Below the pieces are notes generated by a model that worked only from the letters and a program-made list of their open reading frames with translations, was not told where the DNA came from and did no database searches. Below are positions 52,908-60,166 of a stretch of 64,000 nt of DNA, piece by piece. The position numbers and the translations under genes are program-made. Source of the DNA: Paenibacillus tritici (GTDB lineage Bacteria; Bacillota; Bacilli; Paenibacillales; Paenibacillaceae). The stretch lies in contig NZ_JABMKX010000007.1 in assembly GCF_013204885.1 (NCBI RefSeq), forward strand, positions 248,001 to 312,000. The letters run 5' to 3'. Position 1 is the first letter of the stretch; every line of letters starts with the position of its first letter.

Positions 52908-53815
52908 TTGACGTATATGAGCCTCACTTGCCGGTTTATTAATTGGAGTGAGCAGCGGCGAAACGATGACCCCGTGATTGCTGATGGTCTGCATCCGCCC
53001 ATCATTGAGCAAACACTCTGGGACAAGGTCCAATTCCTCCGGCAGAAAAAATCGCACGTTTCGCTCAAAAAGTATCAGGGAGACTTCCTACTCACCGGGC
53101 TGCTTCGTTGCCCGCAATGCGGTTCGGCAATGACAGCCAGCCGCACCAACAATAAGGATAAGAACGGTAATCTGGTTATTCGTCGTTATAATTCCTGTTC
53201 AGCCATGAGAAGTAAGGGAAGCTCCGTATGCAGCGCCAGTGTCCGTAAAACAGAAGCAGAGCAATATGTCTTTGATCGTTTGAAGGAAGTCATCGACAAG
53301 CCCCACATCCTACGGGGAATCTTACAAAACGTCAATGCACGGAGAAAAGGGGCCTCCGGGCCTTTCCGGCAAGAGCTTATCACTCTGACCGCGAAACTGG
53401 AAGATAACTCGGTCAAGCGGCAAAGGTATGTAGAGCTGTTCGAGACTGAGGATTTAGACAAGGAGCTGTTCTCCCATCGCCTGACTGAACTGGAGAAAGA
53501 ATTTACCGAGTTAGATTACCGCCGAGTCCAATTGGTAAGAGATCTGGGGGAAGGGGCAGCGAGCCCATCGATTACGACACGTTGCGAACTTTGATCAGCC
53601 ATCTGGAGAGTCTGCTCCGCTTGTCTGACACTGAACAACGCAGTACGCTACTTCGGCTAATGGTAAAGAAAATAACAGTCGATCCTAACAAAAGAATTGA
53701 CCGGAATGAATTGGCTTTTGATGAGGAGAGCCAAGAGCATTTTTTAAACGCAGCCCCTTCTGGCGTGAAAGCGCCGGAAGGGGCATTTTCTTTGAGGGGA
53801 GGTAAAACACTTTAG
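52908..53815 (+). pseudogene. Large serine recombinase remnant (C-terminal part, frameshifted)
   Basis: Recombinase-domain tail (NWSEQRRNDDPVIADGLHPP, IIEQTLWDKVQFL), zinc ribbon (LLRCPQCGSAM and YNSCSAMRSKGSSVCS) and the C-terminal coiled coil. The catalytic resolvase domain is missing: an in-frame stop lies just upstream and only degenerate sequence precedes it. A frameshift near 53575 moves the rest (TLRTLISHLESLLRLSDTEQ, LMVKKITVD) to another frame. Such recombinases mobilise SCC, ICE and phage elements; this may be what is left of the enzyme that built the island. Confidence 0.85.
53753..53784. terminator. Hairpin at the recombinase 3' end
   Basis: GCCCCTTC and GGCG pair with CGCC and GAAGGGGC around TGAAA; T-rich on both sides. 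Same outer stem as 44918-44948. Confidence 0.7.
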
Positions 53816-53878
53816 GAGAGATTTCGGTCATTATTTAACCCTATAAGTAGGATTTCCAAGCACTATTTCAAGTTATGA

Positions 53879-53923
53879 AAAACAGTAATATTGCGGATTA
53901 ATATGCTCGCGATATTACTGTTT
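53879..53923. terminator. AT-rich hairpin
   Basis: AAACAGTAATAT and GCG pair with CGC and ATATTACTGTTT. The rest of 53816-54132 is AT-rich with no gene seen. Confidence 0.55.
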
Positions 53924-54132
53924 AATCTAAACTATGATTAACTACTCTCAAAGCTCATTAGCTCTTCTATTTCTTCTATCCTTTTATTTTTTCATTTCTC
54001 GCATCTAATTCATCAGTATCTCCTTCCAATAATCACTAAGAGTCCTTAGTATCTTTCCGAATATCATTTGTTTGTCTTTGCGTGAAACTCATAACTTTGG
54101 AATGTATGCCGAAGCAGCTCTTGGCTTGAACC

Positions 54133-54957
54133 TTATAGTGTAGGTTCTCTCATGCACTTTTTCCCTGCAAAAATTCCATAAGCAAATATCAATACAAAAA
54201 TTACAATACCTCTAAACCATGCCTCTATAAAAATCATGGATGAAGGCAAACCGACTGCAAATATTAAAAAAAGAATCCAGTTTGTAAAGGAATGTTTAAA
54301 TCGTTTTTTGATAAAGCCTTCTGTGATAATGAGGTATAAGAACACAAGATAAAATAATGCGGAAAATACAAGAGTTAATATCAAAATTTGTTTTTTTGGT
54401 GATGTTGCACTTAGTATAGATATTGAAAACAATACTAGTAACATAAGAAAAGATATATTGACATAGGTGTGTATAAAAGGAACTCCAAATGGAGCAATCT
54501 TTGTTTTTATGTAACGATCAACGATCGTAAATATGTCCTTATCATTCCTTAATGTGATTGAATCAAGTTGTCTTAACTTGAGGCTCACTATTTCTTCCTC
54601 AATCTCTTTATGAAACTCACGTAATAAATCTTTTTTCAAGCTTTCATCAGTTGTTTCCTTAATTTTAACGTACTTTTTTATAAATTCATAAGGTAGGATT
54701 GAAATCGCTTTTGATATTTTTTCGGTAACTGTAAATAGATCGGATCTTTCGTTAAAGAACTTATAAATTTCAAATTCTAAATCTGAGTAGGTATCAATTG
54801 CTTTATCTATACGCTGCTGGTTTGACTTGTTATTTTCAAGATAGGTGTTTCTAAGCTCCTTGTACATCCAGAAAACCAATACTATTAGAATAATAGTGAT
54901 AGCGGCTGTGAATGAATTTGGAAACAATGATTTAATAAACTCAATGGTATAACTCAT
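54133..54957 (-). CDS. Membrane protein with cytoplasmic helical domain, unknown
   Basis: 274 residues. An N-terminal helix (about 17-31), a charged helical region (about 35-160) and three C-terminal helices (about 168-188, 193-215 and 225-265). No domain recognised. RBS AAGGAG. AT-rich. Membrane proteins with a soluble domain are common as effectors in defence loci, but nothing here proves it. Confidence 0.7.
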   Translation of the reverse strand: MSYTIEFIKSLFPNSFTAAITIILIVLVFWMYKELRNTYLENNKSNQQRIDKAIDTYSDLEFEIYKFFNERSDLFTVTEKISKAISILPYEFIKKYVKIKETTDESLKKDLLREFHKEIEEEIVSLKLRQLDSITLRNDKDIFTIVDRYIKTKIAPFGVPFIHTYVNISFLMLLVLFSISILSATSPKKQILILTLVFSALFYLVFLYLIITEGFIKKRFKHSFTNWILFLIFAVGLPSSMIFIEAWFRGIVIFVLIFAYGIFAGKKCMREPTL

Positions 54958-55011
54958 TATCTCACTCCTTTTATTTACAATTACGTTTTACCAGTTATTT
55001 TGTTCCATTAA

Positions 55012-55038
55012 AAAAGAGAAGCAACATGCTTCTCTTTT
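55012..55038. terminator. Terminator of the XRE-ImmA/IrrE gene
   Basis: AAAAGAGAAGCA pairs perfectly with TGCTTCTCTTTT over ACA, about 20 bases past the stop. Confidence 0.88.
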
Positions 55039-55059
55039 CTATATCTTTGAACTTCTGAT

Positions 55060-56202
55060 TTAGTTTTGAAGATTTCCTAAATATCTCAGCTTGATAATGG
55101 AATCTTCTCTCCTAAGGGATAATGTCCCTGGATTCAATTCACAAAGAGCTTCTACGTCCTTAGGATTCAAGCGAACGTGTTTTTGAACCAATTCAAATCC
55201 ATCGATACCCGATTGTAATATAGCCTCAAATGCCTTTTTAAACAACGTTGGGTATGGAACAGGTAGTACATCGTCAAGCGGTTCTTTATGTCTCATTTTG
55301 CGCATAGAGATTTGCTTTTGCAATGATGTATACCGACTAGCCGATAATATCCCTAAGTCCTTGGCACGGTGTATCATTGCACCAATGGAAACGCGCCAAT
55401 ACTTCTTTAGTTCAGTATAACCATCAAGCGTTGTTTCACTTGTAACCATGGAGGAGAATGCATCCTCTGGTAAAAGAAAAGCCGAGGCGAACTGATGGGC
55501 CTGATTCTCCATTATCTTGAACTCTTCTTTAGTCAAACTATCCTGATTATGAATATCTAAATGCATCAGCAAATGTCCTAATTCATGAGCAGCATCAAAA
55601 TGCCGTCTAGCAGCAGATTTCTTGTCTTCTCCAAGTATTACAAATGATCTACCTGATCTGGGCTGGCAAAACGCATCTACCTTCACATCTCCCAGTTCAA
55701 CTGAAGCTACAATGATGCCATTGCTTTCTAAAACGTTGACTAAGTTATTAATCGGCTTGTCGCCGAGTTCCCAATGATTTCTCATTGTGATTGCCAGTTC
55801 CTCTACCCTGTCTGAATCCCATTCTCCTTCCGGAAAATCCGAAAGATCAGGCAGATTTAGTGAAGGAAACTCAACATATTGATTGAGAACAGAATAAACT
55901 TTCGAAACCCACTCAGCACGTTCCTTTTGCATTTCTCTGACTCGTTTCGGAATCGAAGTTGAAGCCCGAAAAAAGGTGTTTCCAACGTATTGCTCCTCTT
56001 CTGCTTCAGAGAAATAACCTTTTGGAAAATCCAGTGTGTTTATAATGAGCATCATCGTTTCAGCTTTAGGGATGGCCTGCCCTAATTCAAACTGTGATAT
56101 AGCTTGTTTACTGACTCCAATTCGCTCAGATAATTCTTTGATGGTGTATCCCCGAGCAATTCTTGCCGAGGATAACCGCTTAGGATTAAATTGTGTTTGC
56201 AT
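55060..56202 (-). CDS. XRE HTH-ImmA/IrrE metalloprotease fusion
   Basis: About 380 residues: N-terminal XRE HTH (YTIKELSERIGVSKQAISQF, ELGQAIPKAET), a middle region, then the ImmA/IrrE zinc protease motif (FDAAHELGHLLMHLD, HELGH near residue 207; the third ligand likely in NQAHQFASAFLLP). ImmA-type proteases cleave a partner repressor on a signal, as in ICEBs1 and phages. Start uncertain (56202, 56208 or GTG 56211); all overlap the end of the preceding gene in another frame. Confidence 0.88.
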   Translation of the reverse strand: MQTQFNPKRLSSARIARGYTIKELSERIGVSKQAISQFELGQAIPKAETMMLIINTLDFPKGYFSEAEEEQYVGNTFFRASTSIPKRVREMQKERAEWVSKVYSVLNQYVEFPSLNLPDLSDFPEGEWDSDRVEELAITMRNHWELGDKPINNLVNVLESNGIIVASVELGDVKVDAFCQPRSGRSFVILGEDKKSAARRHFDAAHELGHLLMHLDIHNQDSLTKEEFKIMENQAHQFASAFLLPEDAFSSMVTSETTLDGYTELKKYWRVSIGAMIHRAKDLGILSASRYTSLQKQISMRKMRHKEPLDDVLPVPYPTLFKKAFEAILQSGIDGFELVQKHVRLNPKDVEALCELNPGTLSLRREDSIIKLRYLGNLQN

Positions 56203-56968
56203 CGTCATCACTCATTTTATTCGCTCTATCCTTATCCTTTTTGATGGTCACGTTTGGAGTATCTTGATATTCCTTCACTTGAGAAGTATCTATTCTCAGC
56301 TTACGCCGCTTCTTCAATTCAATAGGTGCCTTAATCTCAAGTTCAGTGTCCCTGGATGGACTATACTCCTTCAGTAAGTCTATGTTGTCACAAAAAATAT
56401 AACGTTCCTGATCAGGAGTTAAGGCAGCAAGTCGAATCGGTGCTTTAGGATCAGTGCCGTCGTATATCAATAGCAAACCGAAAGGAATGTCTTTTATATT
56501 TGATGGAATCTCTGGCTCGGTTACTAACGAAATTTCATTTTCAAAATCAATGTAAGTTTGAAATTCCACTTCTGATACCATTCCGCGATCCTTCATTATT
56601 GCAAGATTGAACGCAGAAATATCACCACGATATCGGCTTGGTTTAGGAAGTTTTGCGTGAGAAAGAAGATGGATCGGTATGAGATTAAGGTTTAGATCTT
56701 CAAAGTGAACGACAACATAATTAAAATTGCCGCCAGCTCTTTTCTTGCTTGCGGACATTCTCCATTCCTTTGACAAACCATTCACTGCCTTAAGAATGGC
56801 ATTCATTACATCCTGCCGACGAACAAACGGCTTAGCATCATCAACAAGCTCAGGATTGGGGGTATTCTCTTGTAAAATTTTGATGACCTCAACCGTTGCT
56901 TTACTTAATACATTAATCCGTTCATAGGTAGGAACCAAGCTGTTCTTGTAGAATGAAGCCAGTCTCAT
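56186..56968 (-). CDS. Hypothetical partner of the XRE-ImmA/IrrE protein
   Basis: 260 residues, soluble, no recognised domain. N-terminal helical part (SFYKNSLVPTYERINVLSKA), central beta-rich part (NFNYVVVHFEDLNLNLIPIH, GLLLIYDGTDPKAPIRLA) and a highly charged C-terminus (LKKRRKLRIDTS, KKDKDRANKMSDDD). It overlaps the start of the XRE-ImmA gene by about 17 bases, so the two are translationally coupled and probably interact. It could be the protease substrate or a toxin/effector. AT-rich; weak RBS. Confidence 0.7.
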   Translation of the reverse strand: MRLASFYKNSLVPTYERINVLSKATVEVIKILQENTPNPELVDDAKPFVRRQDVMNAILKAVNGLSKEWRMSASKKRAGGNFNYVVVHFEDLNLNLIPIHLLSHAKLPKPSRYRGDISAFNLAIMKDRGMVSEVEFQTYIDFENEISLVTEPEIPSNIKDIPFGLLLIYDGTDPKAPIRLAALTPDQERYIFCDNIDLLKEYSPSRDTELEIKAPIELKKRRKLRIDTSQVKEYQDTPNVTIKKDKDRANKMSDDDANTI

Positions 56969-57143
56969 CTATACCGCCGCCCTTGTCACTGGTAATATAT
57001 TCTCATTAAATATATTACTTTCATCATTAATTTGTCAAGTGAATAAGGTCTAAAGAATATTTCTCTTGATACTCAATTAATTAAAGGATTCATTACTCAT
57101 TAATCGAATCTAATATAATAATGATTGTAAAGGAGCGGACAGA

Positions 57144-58133
57144 ATGAATATTTTTAAGGCACTAAGTATGGGAAAAGGACGACTAAACGAAGAAAATATG
57201 AGTGCGATGCTCGGATACTTACTCTCACCTCGGCAGCCTCATGGATTAGGTGATTTGTTTCTCAAGAGATTTTTAAGTACGCTTAATAACTTTGGAGGAT
57301 GTAACGGTAGATTTGATAATGTGTTAGATACGAAAAATCCGCTGGAAGCCGAGGTCTTACTTGAAGAACCTTATTCTCATCTAGGTAAGAAGTGGTTTGT
57401 AGATTTGGTGATCCAAATATATACCAAGGGAAGCCCCTTAAATGATAAAAATGAGGTTCACCGCATAATTATTGAAAACAAAATCCACCCCCAATCTTCT
57501 AATTCTATACAATTAAGGAGTGAATTTTTAGCAGTATTAGAGGACTTGAAGAGCCAACAAGCTCAGAACACCACCGATATTACTATGGTGTTCCTGACCC
57601 CTGATATTACAATTGGGCCACTACAATCCGAGTTCAGCGCTTTGCTGGATAGTGATTTAGAAAACCATCGGAAGGCTTGGTTAAAGTGGACTGGTGACTC
57701 CTCTATTATATCCATCCTCCGCTCGGTGCTTAAAGATGAGTCCATTGGGGATATTGATCCAATCTCTGACTACATGAGACATACTCTTAAAGCATTCATA
57801 CGACATGTTCTTGATAGTCAGGAGGAACTTAGAAATCCCTCCACAATAAAATCGAATGATCCAGGAGAAATCAAAGAATTCGTTCTTGCACGTATGGATG
57901 ATGTCCTCTACCGCATTGAACAGTACGACAGTTCAACAATCAGGGTATACAATCTAGAAACCCAGGAGAATGAGGTTGCTTTGCCGATGCTAAAAAGAAT
58001 AAATACAGAATTATGGCTTGGTTTGGACACTCATTTCCCCAGTGGTCAAGCTAAAAATACTCGCCACTTTGGAAAAGAAATCATTCGTTCCTTAAAGGAG
58101 CAAGCAAAGGCTGCATCTGACCCTTCGACTTAA
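57144..58133 (+). CDS. PD-(D/E)XK nuclease superfamily protein (PDDEXK_4-like)
   Basis: 329 residues. The N-terminal domain shows Asp87 in KKWFVDLVI, Glu111-x-Lys113 in RIIIENKIHPQ and Gln123 in NSIQLRSEF, the PDDEXK_4 layout; VFLTPD follows. The C-terminal 150 residues are helical and unlike known domains. Likely a DNA-cutting or DNA-processing enzyme; in this setting, phage defence is a fair guess. RBS AAAGGAG. It is divergent from the ImmA pair and is the last island gene before rlmH. Confidence 0.78.
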   Translation: MNIFKALSMGKGRLNEENMSAMLGYLLSPRQPHGLGDLFLKRFLSTLNNFGGCNGRFDNVLDTKNPLEAEVLLEEPYSHLGKKWFVDLVIQIYTKGSPLNDKNEVHRIIIENKIHPQSSNSIQLRSEFLAVLEDLKSQQAQNTTDITMVFLTPDITIGPLQSEFSALLDSDLENHRKAWLKWTGDSSIISILRSVLKDESIGDIDPISDYMRHTLKAFIRHVLDSQEELRNPSTIKSNDPGEIKEFVLARMDDVLYRIEQYDSSTIRVYNLETQENEVALPMLKRINTELWLGLDTHFPSGQAKNTRHFGKEIIRSLKEQAKAASDPST

Positions 58134-58262
58134 CTTCAAAAATTATCAAAAGTGATAATTTGAACGTGCAGACAGGCGTTATTCAATTCAAGCAACCTTA
58201 TTGGCCTTTCCCAAAGAGCCTGGAGGCCCTGTTCCGTGCGCCGTAAACGCCTAAGGCCGATT

Positions 58263-58293
58263 TTTTCGCCTCATTTGTGATACGGCTCCCCCC
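58263..58293 (-). repeat. rlmH attachment site (copy 4, within rlmH 3' end)
   Basis: TTTTCGCCTCATTTGTGATA then CGGCTCCCC. On the minus strand it encodes RGEPYHK-stop of the intact rlmH gene, core TATCACAA at 58275-58282. It is the reference for the three copies inside the island. Confidence 0.78.
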
Positions 58294-58750
58294 GATTGAT
58301 CTTCACCGCCCGGTATACCTGCTCCACCAGCACCAGACGCATGAGCTGGTGGGGCAGCGTCATGCGGCCAAAGCTCATGCGCTGCTGAGCACGGCGCATG
58401 ACGTCATCGGAGAGGCCATGGCTGCCTCCGATGACGAAGACGACATGGCTCGTCCCGTAGGTGCCGAGCCGGTCGATCTCGGCGGCAAGCTCCTCGGAGC
58501 TCCAGAGCTTGCCGTCGATCGCGAGCGCAATGACATGCGCCTCGCTCTTGATCTGCGCGAGGATGCGCTCGCCCTCGCGCACCTTCACCTGAATCACCTC
58601 TGCGTCGCTGAGGTTATCAGGGGCCTTCTCATCCGCCACCTCAATCATCTGGAACTTGAGGTAGGGCGTTAACCGCTTGGCATATTCCGCGATGCCGAGC
58701 GTCAGATACTTTTCCTTCAGTTTGCCTACGCATATCAGTTGAATTAACAT
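58271..58750 (-). CDS. rlmH: 23S rRNA (pseudouridine1915-N3)-methyltransferase RlmH
   Basis: 159 residues, the standard length. SPOUT methyltransferase: [20 protein letters not shown] at the start, [35 protein letters not shown] (SAM knot), [34 protein letters not shown]. It methylates pseudouridine 1915 of 23S rRNA in helix 69. In staphylococci (orfX) its 3' end is the SCCmec attachment site; here the 3' end is repeated three times in the region downstream of the stop. The coding part is intact and GC-rich. Confidence 0.97.
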   Translation of the reverse strand: MLIQLICVGKLKEKYLTLGIAEYAKRLTPYLKFQMIEVADEKAPDNLSDAEVIQVKVREGERILAQIKSEAHVIALAIDGKLWSSEELAAEIDRLGTYGTSHVVFVIGGSHGLSDDVMRRAQQRMSFGRMTLPHQLMRLVLVEQVYRAVKINRGEPYHK

Positions 58751-58864
58751 AGTTCCTCCATCGGTCTGATCTTGTCATGTCCTTGTATTTTATCACATCC
58801 CTGTCCAGAACATGCCCTGCATTAGAAGACATTCCCCGCACACCCTGTACCGGACAAAAGAAGA

Positions 58865-58883
58865 GCCACCCTTCACGGGTGGC
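58865..58883 (-). terminator. Terminator of the DUF4179-like gene
   Basis: GCCACCC pairs with GGGTGGC over TTCAC; on the minus strand TCTTCTTTTG follows. Confidence 0.8.
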
Positions 58884-58918
58884 CCTAAGACACTACGAAT
58901 AACCTACAATACCTGCAA

Positions 58919-60124
58919 TTATTGGTTAGACAAGTCAACAATCAACTGCTGTTTAATCGTACGCCCTTTCATAGTGGTGAAATCCAGGCGAAGCGACTGC
59001 GGCTTATTCAAGAAGAAGTAGCTCTCTGAGACGATTTTCATCTCATGATCTGCATAGGTATAGATAGAAGTACCCTCTTCCGTTTTGTAATCACCGGTTC
59101 CGCTCTTGACCAAGAGTGAAGGAGAGTAGTCATTATTGAAAATCTCTAAAAATTCTTTATTTTTAAACAAAGCTTCATCGGAGGATAGCGTGGTTACAGT
59201 CGTGAACGGTGTCAATTCCAGCTTCACTTTGATCTTATGCCCTGCCACATCAATAGTTTCCTCCGGCGCCAGTGTCCGGGTCTCCTGCTTCCAGGCCTTG
59301 GGGTTAATATCAAAGGCCACCTTCAGCACAGGGCTATATTTCACGTTGGATTTGAGTGTATTATACTTCTTAAGCAGTTCAGGACTCCAACTGAACGGTG
59401 TGGTCTGGTCCGGGTCGTTCGCACGGGCTTTTTCGGCGACAGCGAGCATTTCAGCATCCAGTGCCTGTAACTGATTCAGCTCAATGGCGGTTAATGTGCC
59501 TAGCTGAAACTCAGCAGCTACTTTTTTAGGAGACGTGGTCAATGGACTGCTTAACGGAATTTTAGCAATGCCATACATAATATGATTTTTCTTTGCCGGA
59601 CTTGCACTCTGAATGGTAGCCTCATTCATTTTCTTCCCGCTGATGACCTTGCCGGTAACGGCATCAGTCATTTGGAGACTATGACCTTTGGGCGGCATGA
59701 ACACGAATGCTCTCTTGGTGTCAGCTTGGGCTGTAAAAAGAACGATCAGCTCATATTTGTCGGCGATAAAACCATTCACCGTCAACTGGTAACCGTCTTT
59801 TTTGACCACGGTGTTCAGAGGCTGTACCAGATTGTGTTTAATTGCATATTCAAGCTGCCGATAACCCTGAATCTCTGGATTCACAAAGGGTGCGAGCGCT
59901 GCTGACTTATTCGCCGCTGCAGCTGAGGCGGCAAACGCTTGACCTGTCATTGCAAAAGGGCTAAGCACCAGCGCTGCGGTTGTCATGACTGCGACGATGG
60001 CGGTAGATAGCCGGTTCCTGGAGGACCGCCGTTTATTTGGCGCTGACCATTGCTTTTGTTCCTGTTTAGGCTGCATCTGCACCGTATGTGAGATCTCCAG
60101 TTCATTCCGCTTCATTCTAATCAT
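58919..60124 (-). CDS. Membrane-anchored DUF4179/DUF5643-like protein, paralogue of the BlaR1 sensor domain
   Basis: 401 residues. A basic cytoplasmic start, one export/anchor segment (about 38-65, AIVAVMTTAALVLSPFAM) and a long extracytoplasmic part. The outer part is homologous along its whole length to the C-terminal domain of the next protein: EYAIKHNLVQPLNTVVKKDG, DGYQLTVNGFIADKYELIVL, VAGHKIKVKLELTPF, ALFKNKEF, SGTGDYKTEEGTS and PQSLRLDFTTMKG. The ATG at 60124 is chosen for its distance from AAGGAGAG; the TTG at 60142 overlaps it. It is 42 bases behind the BlaR1-like gene, so it is the third gene of that operon. It may titrate or present the ligand (inference). Confidence 0.82.
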   Translation of the reverse strand: MIRMKRNELEISHTVQMQPKQEQKQWSAPNKRRSSRNRLSTAIVAVMTTAALVLSPFAMTGQAFAASAAAANKSAALAPFVNPEIQGYRQLEYAIKHNLVQPLNTVVKKDGYQLTVNGFIADKYELIVLFTAQADTKRAFVFMPPKGHSLQMTDAVTGKVISGKKMNEATIQSASPAKKNHIMYGIAKIPLSSPLTTSPKKVAAEFQLGTLTAIELNQLQALDAEMLAVAEKARANDPDQTTPFSWSPELLKKYNTLKSNVKYSPVLKVAFDINPKAWKQETRTLAPEETIDVAGHKIKVKLELTPFTTVTTLSSDEALFKNKEFLEIFNNDYSPSLLVKSGTGDYKTEEGTSIYTYADHEMKIVSESYFFLNKPQSLRLDFTTMKGRTIKQQLIVDLSNQ

Positions 60125-60166
60125 TACTACACTCTCCTTCAATACAAGTTGGTTGTTTCATCCGGA

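Larger units (their letters stand above)
43617..58293. mobile_element. Composite SCC-like island at the rlmH 3' end (three tandem cassettes)
   Basis: A 14.7-kb stretch bounded by direct repeats of the rlmH 3' end. Four copies in one orientation at about 43631, 45130, 48996 and 58275 (core positions) each encode GEPYHK-stop on the minus strand. Cassette A (1.5 kb) holds a secreted protein, cassette B (3.9 kb) an esterase, AraC and SDR, and cassette C (9.3 kb) defence-like genes and a broken serine recombinase. Genes of cassette A and C are visibly more AT-rich than rlmH and its right neighbours. In staphylococci, Ccr serine recombinases insert SCC elements at this same place of rlmH. No intact recombinase is left in the window. 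Confidence 0.75.

Noticed and set aside
52908..53815. Functional prophage or ICE integrase
   Set aside because: Catalytic domain missing and frame broken; no phage structural or conjugation genes in the window.
58277..58672. 131-residue plus-strand frame over rlmH
   Set aside because: Shadow of the conserved RlmH coding sequence in GC-rich DNA.
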